Origin: Bacteroidales bacterium
GTDB taxonomy: Bacteria; Bacteroidota; Bacteroidia; Bacteroidales; Dysgonomonadaceae
Direction: 5' to 3'
NCBI GenBank assembly: GCA_012727735.1
Contig: JAAYGM010000015.1
Coordinates: forward strand, 1 to 34,189
DNA length: 34,189 nucleotides
The position numbers and the translations under genes are program-made. Positions within the stretch are counted from its first letter, which is position 1. Each line of letters opens with the position of its first letter. The notes beneath the pieces are model-generated. The model made no database searches. It was given only the letters and a program-made list of their open reading frames with translations, and was not told where the DNA came from. This document shows positions 26,153 through 34,189 of the stretch, one piece after another.

Positions 26153-27220
26153 TTATTGTTTGGTCTTCGCCAGTAAGAAGTGATCCATGATGGTCATGGC
26201 AGCCATCGCCTCCACGATGGGTACTGCACGCGGCAACACACAGGGATCATGTCGTCCCCTGGCTTTGATGGTTGTGTCGTTTCCTTCGATATCTACCGTC
26301 TCCTGTTCCGTCAGGATTGTAGAGACAGGTTTGAATGCCACACGGAAGTAAATATCCTGACCGTTGGAGATCCCTGCCTGTATACCACCTGAGCGGTTGG
26401 TGCGGGTGTTGATGATACCATTGTCGTTGTAAAAGACATCGTTCACCTCAGAACCGCGCTGACTGACGTTGAATCCCGTTCCGTACTCAAACCCTTTCAC
26501 CGCATTGATGCCAAGCATCGCCGATCCCAGGGCAGCGTGCAACTTGCCGAACACCGGTTCGCCCAATCCCACGGGCACCCCTTTGATCACGCAGGTGATG
26601 ATTCCCCCGATGGTATCGCCCTTATAACGTACTTCATTGATCAGCCTGATCATCTCTTCCGCTTTCGCCGGATCGGGGCAGCGCACCGGCGTAGCCTCTA
26701 TGAGAGAGAGGTCATATTTCGTGTAATCATTCTCCAGCGCAATCTCACCTACCTGTGAGCTGTAGGCTGTGATGTCAACATTCATCTGCCTGAGCCAGAG
26801 CCTGGCAACGGCTCCTCCCACCACACGTGACAGGGTCTCACGGGCAGAGGAACGTCCCCCGCCCCTGTGATCGCGGATTCCATATTTCTGTTGATAGGTG
26901 AAATCAGCATGCGAAGGTCTGAAAACCTCTTTCAGATGATCATAGTCCGATGACTGCTGGTTCTCGTTGCTCACCATGAAACCGATGGGAGCACCGGTGC
27001 TCCTTCCCTCAAACAAGCCCGAAAGAAACTTCACCTTGTCAGACTCCTTGCGGGGTGTGGTGATACGTGACTGACCGGGACGTCGCCTGTCGAGCTCTGA
27101 CTGGATAAATTCCATGTCCATCACCAATCCGGGGGGACAGCCGTCAATCACTCCTCCCACGGCCTCACCGTGTGATTCTCCGAACGTTGTTAACCTGAAA
27201 ATAGTTCCGAATGTATTCAT
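26153..27220 (-). CDS. aroC: Chorismate synthase
   Basis: A 355-residue FMN-dependent enzyme that removes phosphate from EPSP to give chorismate, the last step of the common aromatic pathway. Family motifs run in order: [21 protein letters not shown] near the N-terminus, [34 protein letters not shown], and the C-terminal [23 protein letters not shown]. Length is typical and no cysteine or loop is missing. The reaction needs reduced FMN, which in most bacteria is supplied by a separate reductase. It is 86 nt downstream of the SlyD-like gene, with a terminator in between, so it probably has some independent expression. Confidence 0.98.
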   Translation of the reverse strand: MNTFGTIFRLTTFGESHGEAVGGVIDGCPPGLVMDMEFIQSELDRRRPGQSRITTPRKESDKVKFLSGLFEGRSTGAPIGFMVSNENQQSSDYDHLKEVFRPSHADFTYQQKYGIRDHRGGGRSSARETLSRVVGGAVARLWLRQMNVDITAYSSQVGEIALENDYTKYDLSLIEATPVRCPDPAKAEEMIRLINEVRYKGDTIGGIITCVIKGVPVGLGEPVFGKLHAALGSAMLGINAVKGFEYGTGFNVSQRGSEVNDVFYNDNGIINTRTNRSGGIQAGISNGQDIYFRVAFKPVSTILTEQETVDIEGNDTTIKARGRHDPCVLPRAVPIVEAMAAMTIMDHFLLAKTKQ

Positions 27221-27250
27221 TTCGCTTTGTACCCTTCATTTAACTGTAAA

Positions 27251-27293
27251 AAAAATCACAAATCGGATCAGGGTAATCTGGTTTGTGATTTTT
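27251..27293 (-). terminator. Hairpin between the SlyD-like gene and aroC
   Basis: AAAAATCACAAA (27251-27262) pairs with TTTGTGATTTTT (27282-27293). On - the stem is followed by TTTACAG with a T-rich run, 14 nt past the stop at 27307. It ends transcripts from the upstream SlyD-like gene. Confidence 0.8.
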
Positions 27294-27306
27294 GTTCATT
27301 TTTCTA

Positions 27307-27912
27307 TCAGCAGTTGCAGCCTGAACCACAACCCCCTGATCCTGATTCCGATCCGCAGCCGCAGCCACCCTCATCACTTCCGTCACCACAGGAGCCGCAA
27401 CCACCGGATCCGCAGCCACAACCTCCTCCGGAGAAGAGCGCTGCAATCTCTTCAGCAGATGCCTCGCGCACACCTGTCACCGATCCGGCAAAATGCATTG
27501 TCTCACCTGCCAGCGGATGGTTGAAATCCATGGTCACCACATCTTCAGCGATGGTCATCACAGACCCTGTCAACCGGTTTCCCGATGAATCCATCATGGG
27601 AACAGTGTTTCCTTCGAAAAGCACCTGATCATCGATTTTACCATCAATCTCAAAAATGTTCTTGGGCAGTTCTATAATTTTTGATTCGTCAAAATCACCA
27701 TACGCCTCCTCGGGTGTAAGCTGAAAAGAGAAGGTATCACCCTGGGTAAGTCCTTCAATCTGTTTTTCAAACGCTTCGAGCATCGAGTTGGTACCGAAAA
27801 TGAACTCCAGCGGCTTTTCAGCAGTCGCCTGTTCCATCAGTTCGCGCTCTTCTCCTTCGCCCACGTTGAGATCGTATGTGAGGGTGACAAATTTATTTTC
27901 TGAAATCTTCAT
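27307..27912 (-). CDS. slyD: SlyD-like FKBP peptidyl-prolyl isomerase with Cys/Gly tail
   Basis: A 201-residue cytoplasmic prolyl isomerase/chaperone. Residues 1-70 and 120-160 form the FKBP fold (KFVTLTYDLNVG, FIFGTNSMLEAFE, then MDFNHPLAGETMHFAG). The insert-in-flap domain is at about 70-120 (LTPEEAYGDFDESKIIELP). Residues 162-201 are a 40-residue tail made of Gly, Ser and nine cysteines (165, 167, 172, 175, 184, 186, 195, 199, 201), many as C-G-C or C-x-x-C, with no His. E. coli SlyD has a His/Cys tail that binds nickel; a metal-binding role is likely, but which metal is inference. A terminator follows, then aroC. Confidence 0.92.
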   Translation of the reverse strand: MKISENKFVTLTYDLNVGEGEERELMEQATAEKPLEFIFGTNSMLEAFEKQIEGLTQGDTFSFQLTPEEAYGDFDESKIIELPKNIFEIDGKIDDQVLFEGNTVPMMDSSGNRLTGSVMTIAEDVVTMDFNHPLAGETMHFAGSVTGVREASAEEIAALFSGGGCGCGSGGCGSCGDGSDEGGCGCGSESGSGGCGSGCNC

Positions 27913-27980
27913 TGTCTTTTTTCTTTAGTATGTGAATAATATAAGAGGTAAAAATTGTAACAACTAACCCTCTCTGATGT

Positions 27981-29153
27981 TTATTTTTGAATTGCTTTTT
28001 TTATATTATTAAGAGCCTGCTCCAGTACCTTTCGCGAAGTACCCACATTGAGGCGCATAAATCCCTCGCCTCCTGGCCCGAACATGGTTCCGTCGTTCAG
28101 GGCAAGTTTGGCCTGGTCAACAAAGAAATTCACCAATTCAGCCTGTGAGAGTTGCAGCTCCCTGCAGTCGAGCCATATCAGGAAGGAGGCTTCAGGCAAT
28201 ACAACTTTTATCTGAGGAATATGCTCCTTCAGGTAATTGTTTACATAATCCACGTTACCCTGCACATATTCTATCATTTCCGAAAGCCATTCTTCACATT
28301 CATCATATGCGGCAGTGGTCGCGGTGTAGGCAAACAGCGTACCCTGGGTCAGTTCACGTGGTGTCAGATAACCAAGGTATTGATCTCTGATTTTCCTGTC
28401 GGGTATCACTGCGAAGGAGCTGACAATCCCTGCGATATTAAAGGTTTTGCTGGGTGCCATCAATGTCAGGCTGATCTCTTCCGCTTTCTCAGAAACAGTG
28501 GCGAAGGGTGTGTGACTGAATCCCGGCAATGCCAGATCGGAATGGATCTCATCGGAGACAACCATGATCTCATTTTCGTGACATATCTCTGCCAGCTCTT
28601 TCAGTTCCGCGGGAGACCAGACTCTTCCTCCTGGATTGTGCGGGTTGCACAGAATGAGCATCCTGCACTTATTTTCCGCGATGAGGCCTCTCAACCCCGC
28701 AAAATCCATCCTGTACTGACCCTCCTCCAGAAGTAGCGGATTATTCACCACCACTCTCCCGAGAGACTCTGTCACCATCCGGAAAGGATGGTACACAGGT
28801 GGTTGGATGATGATCTTATCACCTTTCTCCGTAAAGACATCGATGGCAAAGGCTAAACCTTTCACTACACCCGGCACAAAATGAACAGCTTCTTTCTTCA
28901 CCTGCCAGCGGTAACGCCGGTCAAGCCAGTGGATGATTGAGTGATACCATGCCTCGGGAGCAATGGTATATCCGAAGAGACCATGCTCCACGCGTTGCTT
29001 TAAAGCCTCAATTACGGGTGGCGGGGACTTGAAATCCATATCAGCCACCCATAAGGGAATGAGGTCGTCGCGACCGAAATAGGGTTTCAATCTCTCCAGC
29101 TTCACACAGTCGCTGTCTGTTCTGTCTATAATTTCATCAAAATTAAAATGCAT
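27981..29153 (-). CDS. MalY/PatB-type PLP-dependent C-S lyase
   Basis: A 390-residue class I aminotransferase-fold enzyme of the MalY/PatB group, which mostly acts as a cystathionine beta-lyase or cysteine-conjugate lyase. PLP contacts are Asp201 (VVSDEIHSDL), Asn170 (CNPHNPGGRV) and the Schiff-base Lys236 (MAPSKTFNIAG). The N-terminus DSDCVKLERL and WVADMDFKSP is characteristic of PatB. The exact substrate cannot be read off; methionine metabolism or sulfur release from cysteine compounds are both plausible. It is between the DUF3316 gene and the SlyD-like gene on the same strand (gaps 52 and 68 nt). Confidence 0.92.
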   Translation of the reverse strand: MHFNFDEIIDRTDSDCVKLERLKPYFGRDDLIPLWVADMDFKSPPPVIEALKQRVEHGLFGYTIAPEAWYHSIIHWLDRRYRWQVKKEAVHFVPGVVKGLAFAIDVFTEKGDKIIIQPPVYHPFRMVTESLGRVVVNNPLLLEEGQYRMDFAGLRGLIAENKCRMLILCNPHNPGGRVWSPAELKELAEICHENEIMVVSDEIHSDLALPGFSHTPFATVSEKAEEISLTLMAPSKTFNIAGIVSSFAVIPDRKIRDQYLGYLTPRELTQGTLFAYTATTAAYDECEEWLSEMIEYVQGNVDYVNNYLKEHIPQIKVVLPEASFLIWLDCRELQLSQAELVNFFVDQAKLALNDGTMFGPGGEGFMRLNVGTSRKVLEQALNNIKKAIQK

Positions 29154-29205
29154 ACAATTTGAATATTTGCTTTATGAATAGATCACCTGCTACCCGAGAG
29201 ATCCT

Positions 29206-30054
29206 TCATTCATAATAGATACTTTTGATTGATGGATTACGACGCGCTTTCCTGCCGCCGAAATTAATCGATTCGGATGCGAGGCCAATCATGAACTGAT
29301 GGGAGACAATCTTCGTGTCAAGCTGGTTCACATCAGTTTTGTAATATCCACCCAGATAGCCTGCACGCAAAGTGACCCTGCTCAACGGGATATCCACGGT
29401 GAAATAATTACGTAACGCCAGCTGGTTGTGCAATGAACCAAAATGAACCGTACCTTTATTATTTCCCAGGGTGAATATTTCGTAATAGGAATGTCCGTAC
29501 TCCGGCGAGAAGAACATCCCTGCAAGCGGGGTAGAGAGCTGCCAGCGGAAGGTGAACATGCGCCAGTTGTAGAGCGCCATCGTCGTGAGATTGAGGTTGA
29601 CAGACGTTTTGAGGGAACCGGGGTTATTGGAGTTACGTACATTATAAATTCCCCCCAGCGATGCAGCAGCGCCTCCGCCGCCGAACAACCTGAAATTTGT
29701 TGTTCTCAGCAACGGATAAAAACCGTTCAGGTGATAATTGATCTCTCCGTAATATTCCGATGCGGAAGCAGTTGGATTCTTCGTGATGGCTGTCTCAATC
29801 CGGAACTGTTGCTGTATTTGCAGATTACCGTTAAAGAAAGGTGAACCTTTCATCCGTTCATGCATCAGTGAAATGCTCACGCCACTATAAGTGAGAGGAG
29901 AGAGATAGCTGTCTGATAAAAACGCCTTTCCAACACCAAAGAGCGTGGACTGATTAACTGTCTCAGCAGATTGATGTTTACTCTCCTGTGAATAGAGCAC
30001 GCAGGAAAAAAAGATCCACACAAGTAGCAGAGTGGTTATTTTTTGGTAAACCAT
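29206..30054 (-). CDS. DUF3316 outer-membrane beta-barrel-like protein
   Basis: A 282-residue exported protein with signal peptide at 1-22 (FSCVLYSQ). It matches what I recall of DUF3316, a family seen mainly in Bacteroidetes: GVGKAFLSDSYLSPLTYSGV near the N-terminus, many alternating polar/aromatic strands (RAGYLGGYYKT) and a C-terminal SINFGGR. The strand pattern suggests a small outer-membrane barrel. Function is unknown. It starts 14 nt after parC on the same strand, so it is likely co-transcribed, an odd pairing that may simply be operon crowding. Confidence 0.78.
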   Translation of the reverse strand: MVYQKITTLLLVWIFFSCVLYSQESKHQSAETVNQSTLFGVGKAFLSDSYLSPLTYSGVSISLMHERMKGSPFFNGNLQIQQQFRIETAITKNPTASASEYYGEINYHLNGFYPLLRTTNFRLFGGGGAAASLGGIYNVRNSNNPGSLKTSVNLNLTTMALYNWRMFTFRWQLSTPLAGMFFSPEYGHSYYEIFTLGNNKGTVHFGSLHNQLALRNYFTVDIPLSRVTLRAGYLGGYYKTDVNQLDTKIVSHQFMIGLASESINFGGRKARRNPSIKSIYYE

Positions 30055-30068
30055 CTATCCTGATTTTC

Positions 30069-32762
30069 TTAATCAAACAATTTCATCTGCCCGGTTATTT
30101 CATCGCGCAAATCCTCATCCGAGATCTGGCTATCGCCATTCTCATCCTCAATCTCCACCTTCATCGTCTCCTCCGGCTCCGGTTCAGGGAATCGTAATGG
30201 CTCAAGCTCTTCCACCGTTTTCACTTCAAAGTTATTGATTCGCTTGCCTTTTGCCTTATAACTCTTCACTCCGATAAACTCCTCCACGTCTATCTCCAGC
30301 GGCTCACGATAATCATCATTCCCGCCAAAGATAACTTTTACTCTCGGAAATACCACATCAGTGAGTAAAAATAGTTGTGAATCGGGGTTCTCTCCGATGA
30401 AGCTGAGTGGTTTCTCCGATGCTTCCAACGGGAATCGTTTCAGGTAAGTAAATCCCTGATCGGCATCGAACAATGCAGCAGACCACACTTTCCTTTCATC
30501 GAATTTCTCAATACGGAGAATATTGGCGGGGAAGTGGTTTGAAAGATCAAAATTAGAGATGTGATAATCACCACTTTTTGTAATGATGAGAATCTTGTCG
30601 TCACCCTGGAACTCTCCCAGGTAATTGCCGCCGCCCTCATAGTTCAGCCTGAGTACATCAGGATCGAACCACACTTTCCGTCCTCCAAGGGTGGAAAGTC
30701 CCTTATGCTTTAACTGAATACGGTGCACCTCTGCCTTGGTAAGGATATTACCCATCGCACCACGTCCTTTAATCTCTACTTCACTGAAATCTTTTTCAAA
30801 TTGCAGAATACGAAGGCGTGGTTTTGGTTTCAGAATCACCTTTATTGTTTCGGCTTCACCGTTGGGGTTAGAGCTGAAGTATGCAATGCGTGAACCTGTC
30901 TTGCCTTTTGTCAGGTCATACTCCTTGTCCCGGGTAACACTCGTGACCGAAAAGCGTTTGATGTAGTGAGGCGATGTTCTGCCATCACGATAGACAACGT
31001 TGTATACTGTTCGCTTGTCGTTCTTCTTGAAGACATTGGCATAGAGGATACCCTTCCCTACGAACATCTTCTCCGCCACCTTCGCAACCTTGTACTTGCC
31101 ATCCTTGAAGAAAACGATGACATCGTCCATATCGGAACAGTTACAGACAAATTCATCTTTCTTCATCCCTGTACCGATAAATCCCTCTTCACGGTTCACA
31201 TAGAGCTTTTCATTCGCCTCAGCCACCTTTACCGCTTCAATATTTTCGAAACTGCGTATTTCCGTCATACGCGGATAGTTTTTGCCGTACCGCTCTTTCA
31301 ACATCACGAACCACGAAATGGTGTAATCGTTCAGGTTATTGAGATGATGGTCGATCTCTTTAATATCCTCCAGCAGCCTCGCAATGGTCTCGTTCGATTT
31401 GTCAGAATTAAATTTGAGAATCCGCGCCATCTTAATCTCCATAAGCCTGAGTAAATCGTCACGGTTGATCTCACGGATGAAATCGGGCTTGTAAGGTTCA
31501 AGGCGATGATCAATATGCGTGATCGCAATATCCATGCTTTTCGCGTTCTCAAACTCCTTGTCTTTATAAATTCGTTCTTCAATGAATATTTTCTCCAGTG
31601 ATGAAAACAACAAAGCCTCCAGCTTTTCATTCTTTTCAATCTCAAGCTCCATGCGAAGGCACCTCTTTGTTGTATCGACAGACTCCCGTAGCACATCGCT
31701 GACCCTTAGAAAATGAGGCTTGTTATCATCGATCACACAACAGTTGGGAGAGATGCTGATTTCACAATCGGTAAAAGCATAAAGGGCATCAATCGTCTTG
31801 TCAGATGAGACACCGGGGGCCAGCTGCACATGTATCTCCACATTCTGTGCCGTGATGTCGTCTACCTTCTTAATTTTTATCTTCCCTTTGTCGTTCGCTT
31901 TTAGAATTGAATCCACCACACTCGCAGTAGTCCTGCCAAAGGGGATATCTTTGATTATTAATGTTTTATTATCCAGCTTCGTGATGGTGGCACGCACTTT
32001 CACCGAACCACCCCGCTCACCGTCATTGTATTTCTCCACATCAATATAACCACCTGTCTGAAAATCGGGAAGGAGCTTAAACTCCTTCTCCTCCAGATAG
32101 GCAACAGCTGCATCGCACAATTCGTTGAAGTTGTGCGGCAATATTTTGGAAGAGAGCCCCACGGCAATACCTTCTGCTCCCTGTGCCAAAAGCAGCGGGA
32201 ACTTGGCAGGAAGTGTTACCGGCTCCTTGTTTCTGCCGTCATACGATGGCTTCCATTCTGTGGTCTTGGAATTAAACAATACTTCAAGTGCGAACTTTGT
32301 CAAACGGGCTTCGATATAACGGGGTGCAGCTGCACCATCACCGGTGAGTATATTCCCCCAGTTCCCCTGGGTATCTACCAGCAGGTCTTTCTGCCCAAGT
32401 TGCACCAGTGCATCGCCAATTGAGGCATCGCCATGAGGGTGGAACTGCATGGTGTTACCAATAATATTGGCTACCTTATTGAAGCGGCCGTCATCAATCC
32501 GCTTCATTGCATGAAGGATGCGTCGCTGAACAGGTTTCAAACCATCAGAGATATGGGGTACAGCACGCTCCAGGATCACATACGAAGCGTAATCCAGAAA
32601 CCAGTTCTGATACATTCTGGAGAGATTGAGTGTTGTGTCGTCACTCAATTTTACGGCAATTTTTGAGGTGGAAGATGCTTTGGAGGTAAATTCAGTTTCC
32701 TCCTCTTCACCCGTCTCATTCTTGTCTTTGATATCGTCGTCGTTTATTTGTGTAGGAGACAT
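30069..32762 (-). CDS. parC: DNA topoisomerase IV subunit A
   Basis: An 897-residue subunit of the type IIA topoisomerase that decatenates daughter chromosomes. After an acidic, low-complexity N-terminus (1-40) the breakage-reunion domain shows ISDGLKPVQRRILHAM, the quinolone-region HPHGDASIGDALVQ, and the catalytic Tyr149 in APRYIEARL. The C-terminal domain (about 540-870) has beta-pinwheel repeats, ending in an acidic tail. Compared with GyrA, the Ser83-equivalent is Ala113, followed by Ser114. Lack of a gyrase-type GyrA box argues for ParC. The partner parE is not in this window. A full promoter lies 96 nt upstream; DUF3316 follows. Confidence 0.95.
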   Translation of the reverse strand: MSPTQINDDDIKDKNETGEEEETEFTSKASSTSKIAVKLSDDTTLNLSRMYQNWFLDYASYVILERAVPHISDGLKPVQRRILHAMKRIDDGRFNKVANIIGNTMQFHPHGDASIGDALVQLGQKDLLVDTQGNWGNILTGDGAAAPRYIEARLTKFALEVLFNSKTTEWKPSYDGRNKEPVTLPAKFPLLLAQGAEGIAVGLSSKILPHNFNELCDAAVAYLEEKEFKLLPDFQTGGYIDVEKYNDGERGGSVKVRATITKLDNKTLIIKDIPFGRTTASVVDSILKANDKGKIKIKKVDDITAQNVEIHVQLAPGVSSDKTIDALYAFTDCEISISPNCCVIDDNKPHFLRVSDVLRESVDTTKRCLRMELEIEKNEKLEALLFSSLEKIFIEERIYKDKEFENAKSMDIAITHIDHRLEPYKPDFIREINRDDLLRLMEIKMARILKFNSDKSNETIARLLEDIKEIDHHLNNLNDYTISWFVMLKERYGKNYPRMTEIRSFENIEAVKVAEANEKLYVNREEGFIGTGMKKDEFVCNCSDMDDVIVFFKDGKYKVAKVAEKMFVGKGILYANVFKKNDKRTVYNVVYRDGRTSPHYIKRFSVTSVTRDKEYDLTKGKTGSRIAYFSSNPNGEAETIKVILKPKPRLRILQFEKDFSEVEIKGRGAMGNILTKAEVHRIQLKHKGLSTLGGRKVWFDPDVLRLNYEGGGNYLGEFQGDDKILIITKSGDYHISNFDLSNHFPANILRIEKFDERKVWSAALFDADQGFTYLKRFPLEASEKPLSFIGENPDSQLFLLTDVVFPRVKVIFGGNDDYREPLEIDVEEFIGVKSYKAKGKRINNFEVKTVEELEPLRFPEPEPEETMKVEIEDENGDSQISDEDLRDEITGQMKLFD

Positions 32763-32857
32763 AGATCAGCTAAATAAATGAAATCTGCAACAACAGCCCT
32801 GACAGACGAAGTCGCAAAATTTCTCCTATGGTGTTTTTTTTTGTTATAAAAATCGCT

Positions 32858-32888
32858 CAAAGATAAGAAAATTGAGAGAAAATTCAAA
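32858..32888 (-). promoter_or_regulatory. Bacteroidetes-type promoter of parC
   Basis: On - TTTG (32885-32888) is followed after 19 nt by TATCTTTG (32858-32865), the same boxes and spacing as at the tRNA-Gly promoter. A start near 32851 would give a leader of about 90 nt before the ATG at 32762. Confidence 0.75.
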
Positions 32889-33112
32889 ATAGATTTTCGT
32901 GACTGCAAATACCAACACTGCGGATGAAAATGCCGGAATCAAAGTTGAATGAGATAAAAAAACAACAAAAAGTAAACCACTTTAAGATTTAACTGTTTAT
33001 AGTATGTGATCATCATCACTCATCATGAACGGGGCACTCTCTTCTTCATCCTGATCTGTGGTAAAAGGCAACAATTGCCTGCTTATTAAAAGGAAAAAGA
33101 TGCTTATTCAAA

Positions 33113-33128
33113 TTTTGTATATACAAAA
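33113..33128. promoter_or_regulatory. Perfect 16-bp palindrome before the M48 protease gene
   Basis: TTTTGTATATACAAAA, 28 nt before the start at 33157, reads identically on both strands. It could be a regulator-binding site or chance AT-rich symmetry. No known operator is recognised. Confidence 0.35.
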
Positions 33129-33156
33129 ATCACAAATTCACCAATTAAAAACAACT

Positions 33157-34071
33157 ATGAAAAAAACGAATTCACTCAAAACTGTGAAATTTTCATTCAC
33201 AGTTTTATTGATGGCACTCCTGCTACAATCGTGCGGCAGTGTTCCATTTACCGGAAGAAGACAATTACAGCTGGTATCGAACCAGGAGGTGATTGCATTG
33301 AGCCTGCAACAGTATCAGGAGTTTATGCGTTCTGCACCGCTGGAAAGAGGAACGACCGATGCCGGGATGGTCAATCGCATTGGATCACGTATTGCGAATG
33401 CTGTTGAGACCTTTTACAAGAATAATGGCTACGAATCAGAGCTTCAGAACTTCGCGTGGGAGTTCAACCTTGTTAAAGATAACAGCGTGAATGCCTTTGC
33501 GATGCCGGGCGGGAAAGTGGTTATCTTCACCGGATTGTTGCCTGTCACCCAGACAGAAGCAGCGCTGGCAGTGGTTATCGGGCATGAGATCGCGCACGTG
33601 ATTGCGCAGCACTCCAACGAAAGAATCAGTCAGCAGATGGCACTGCAGTATGGTGGGGCTGTTGCCGGAGGTCTTTTAGGCAACTCACAGGCCATGCAGC
33701 AGCTTGGCAATACGGTCTTCGGCCTTGGGGCGCAGTTCGGTGTGATGATGCCCTACGCACGCAAACAGGAGTATGAAGCTGATGAGATCGGACTGATCGT
33801 GATGGCCATGGCAGGTTACAATCCGCAGACAGCTGTTCCATTCTGGACCAGGATGGCCGAAAGTGGTGACGGAGCAAAGGTCCCTGAATTTCTCAGCACC
33901 CACCCCACAGACAGTAAGCGTATCGCGAATATTGAGAATATCATGCCCAGCGTAATGCAGTATTACAAGGGAATTGGCGTACAGAACGAAACGACGGCTC
34001 CTATCAAGACAAAAGCTGCCGTTCCGGTTGAAACAGATAAAGCAAGAACATCTGAAGAGTGGTCTTTCTGA
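33157..34071 (+). CDS. M48-family metalloprotease lipoprotein
   Basis: A 304-residue periplasmic zinc protease of the M48 family, of the Loip/BepA-like type without TPR repeats. The lipobox LLLQSC gives lipid-modified Cys26. After a linker comes the protease domain (about 75-270) with the zinc motif HEIAH at 143-147 and a third ligand in the EYEADE segment near 205. Between these is a Gly-rich helix region. The C-terminal tail is variable. It probably degrades misfolded outer-membrane proteins; substrates are unknown. I set the start at 33157, because the longer frame would place 33 extra residues before the signal peptide. A hairpin follows the stop. Confidence 0.93.
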   Translation: MKKTNSLKTVKFSFTVLLMALLLQSCGSVPFTGRRQLQLVSNQEVIALSLQQYQEFMRSAPLERGTTDAGMVNRIGSRIANAVETFYKNNGYESELQNFAWEFNLVKDNSVNAFAMPGGKVVIFTGLLPVTQTEAALAVVIGHEIAHVIAQHSNERISQQMALQYGGAVAGGLLGNSQAMQQLGNTVFGLGAQFGVMMPYARKQEYEADEIGLIVMAMAGYNPQTAVPFWTRMAESGDGAKVPEFLSTHPTDSKRIANIENIMPSVMQYYKGIGVQNETTAPIKTKAAVPVETDKARTSEEWSF

Positions 34072-34103
34072 AAAACCGATGCCGGTCATAAACAGCCGGT
34101 CAC

Positions 34104-34145
34104 AATTAAGCAGCTGCCCCATATGATTGGAGCAGCTGCTTAATT
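34104..34145 (+). terminator. Hairpin after the M48 protease gene
   Basis: AATTAAGCAGCTGC (34104-34117) pairs perfectly with GCAGCTGCTTAATT (34132-34145) around a 14-nt loop, 33 nt past the stop and followed by CTTTATA. Confidence 0.8.
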
Positions 34146-34189
34146 CTTTATAAGAGATCTGTTGCAGTCGCAGGTGACACAAAAAAAAG

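Larger units (their letters stand above)
32763..33156. other. 394-nt divergent intergenic region
   Basis: Spacer between parC (-) and the M48 protease gene (+). It contains the parC promoter at 32858-32888 and the palindrome at 33113-33128. No other gene is evident. The frame from 33058 is an N-terminal extension of the protease that I reject. Confidence 0.65.

Noticed and set aside
33058-33156. 33-residue N-terminal extension of the M48 protease
   Set aside because: It would precede a clear lipoprotein signal peptide; the extension is AT-rich and includes the palindrome.

Overview
The window looks like chromosomal DNA of a member of the Bacteroidales, perhaps a Dysgonomonadaceae/Porphyromonadaceae-type anaerobe. 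The evidence is Bacteroidetes-type promoter boxes (TAnnTTTG, twice with TTTG 19 nt upstream), almost no Shine-Dalgarno sequences, AT-rich intergenic spacers, and typical families (TonB receptor with a carboxypeptidase-regulatory-like domain, GHL10 hydrolase, DUF3316, DUF1460, a topoisomerase IV-type ParC, the pyrG-yidC pair). The genus cannot be fixed from this sequence alone.

Layout. 1-1.1 kb (+): the end of an unidentified gene and a Tat-type aldo/keto reductase, closed by a nested terminator. 1.3-8.9 kb (-): a VOC protein, an internally deleted two-domain VOC gene, a Crp/Fnr regulator, an SDR epimerase, a pirin, a YugP-like zinc peptidase, purA, a Fur-family regulator and a secreted GHL10 hydrolase. 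9.2-12.4 kb (+): a GC-rich TonB-dependent receptor followed by a DUF2271-like secreted protein. 12.5-14.4 kb (-): tRNA-Gly(GCC) with a duplicated 5' half, free methionine-R-sulfoxide reductase, an OmpA lipoprotein, and a small acidic protein built of two 53-residue-period repeats. 14.9-20.9 kb (-): yidC, pyrG, an FtsE-type ATPase, a SHOCT/DUF4870 membrane protein, a TlpA-like lipoprotein and VanZ. 21.1-24.5 kb (+): S41 protease, CapA-like protein and MgtC. 24.5-32.8 kb (-): DUF1460, an unknown basic secreted protein, aroC, a SlyD-like FKBP with a nine-cysteine tail, a MalY/PatB lyase, DUF3316 and parC. 33.2-34.1 kb (+): an M48 lipoprotein protease.

The content is mainly housekeeping: nucleotide synthesis (purA, pyrG), DNA topology (parC), shikimate pathway (aroC), membrane insertion (yidC), envelope proteolysis and redox control. 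I found no phage, complete insertion sequence, CRISPR array, toxin-antitoxin pair or defence island, and no convincing new multi-gene system. The points most worth a second look are local: the promoter - tRNA half - tRNA arrangement at 12.5-12.8 kb, the palindrome nested in a terminator at 1.13-1.23 kb, the internally deleted VOC gene, the duplicated acidic protein, and the cysteine tail of the FKBP.
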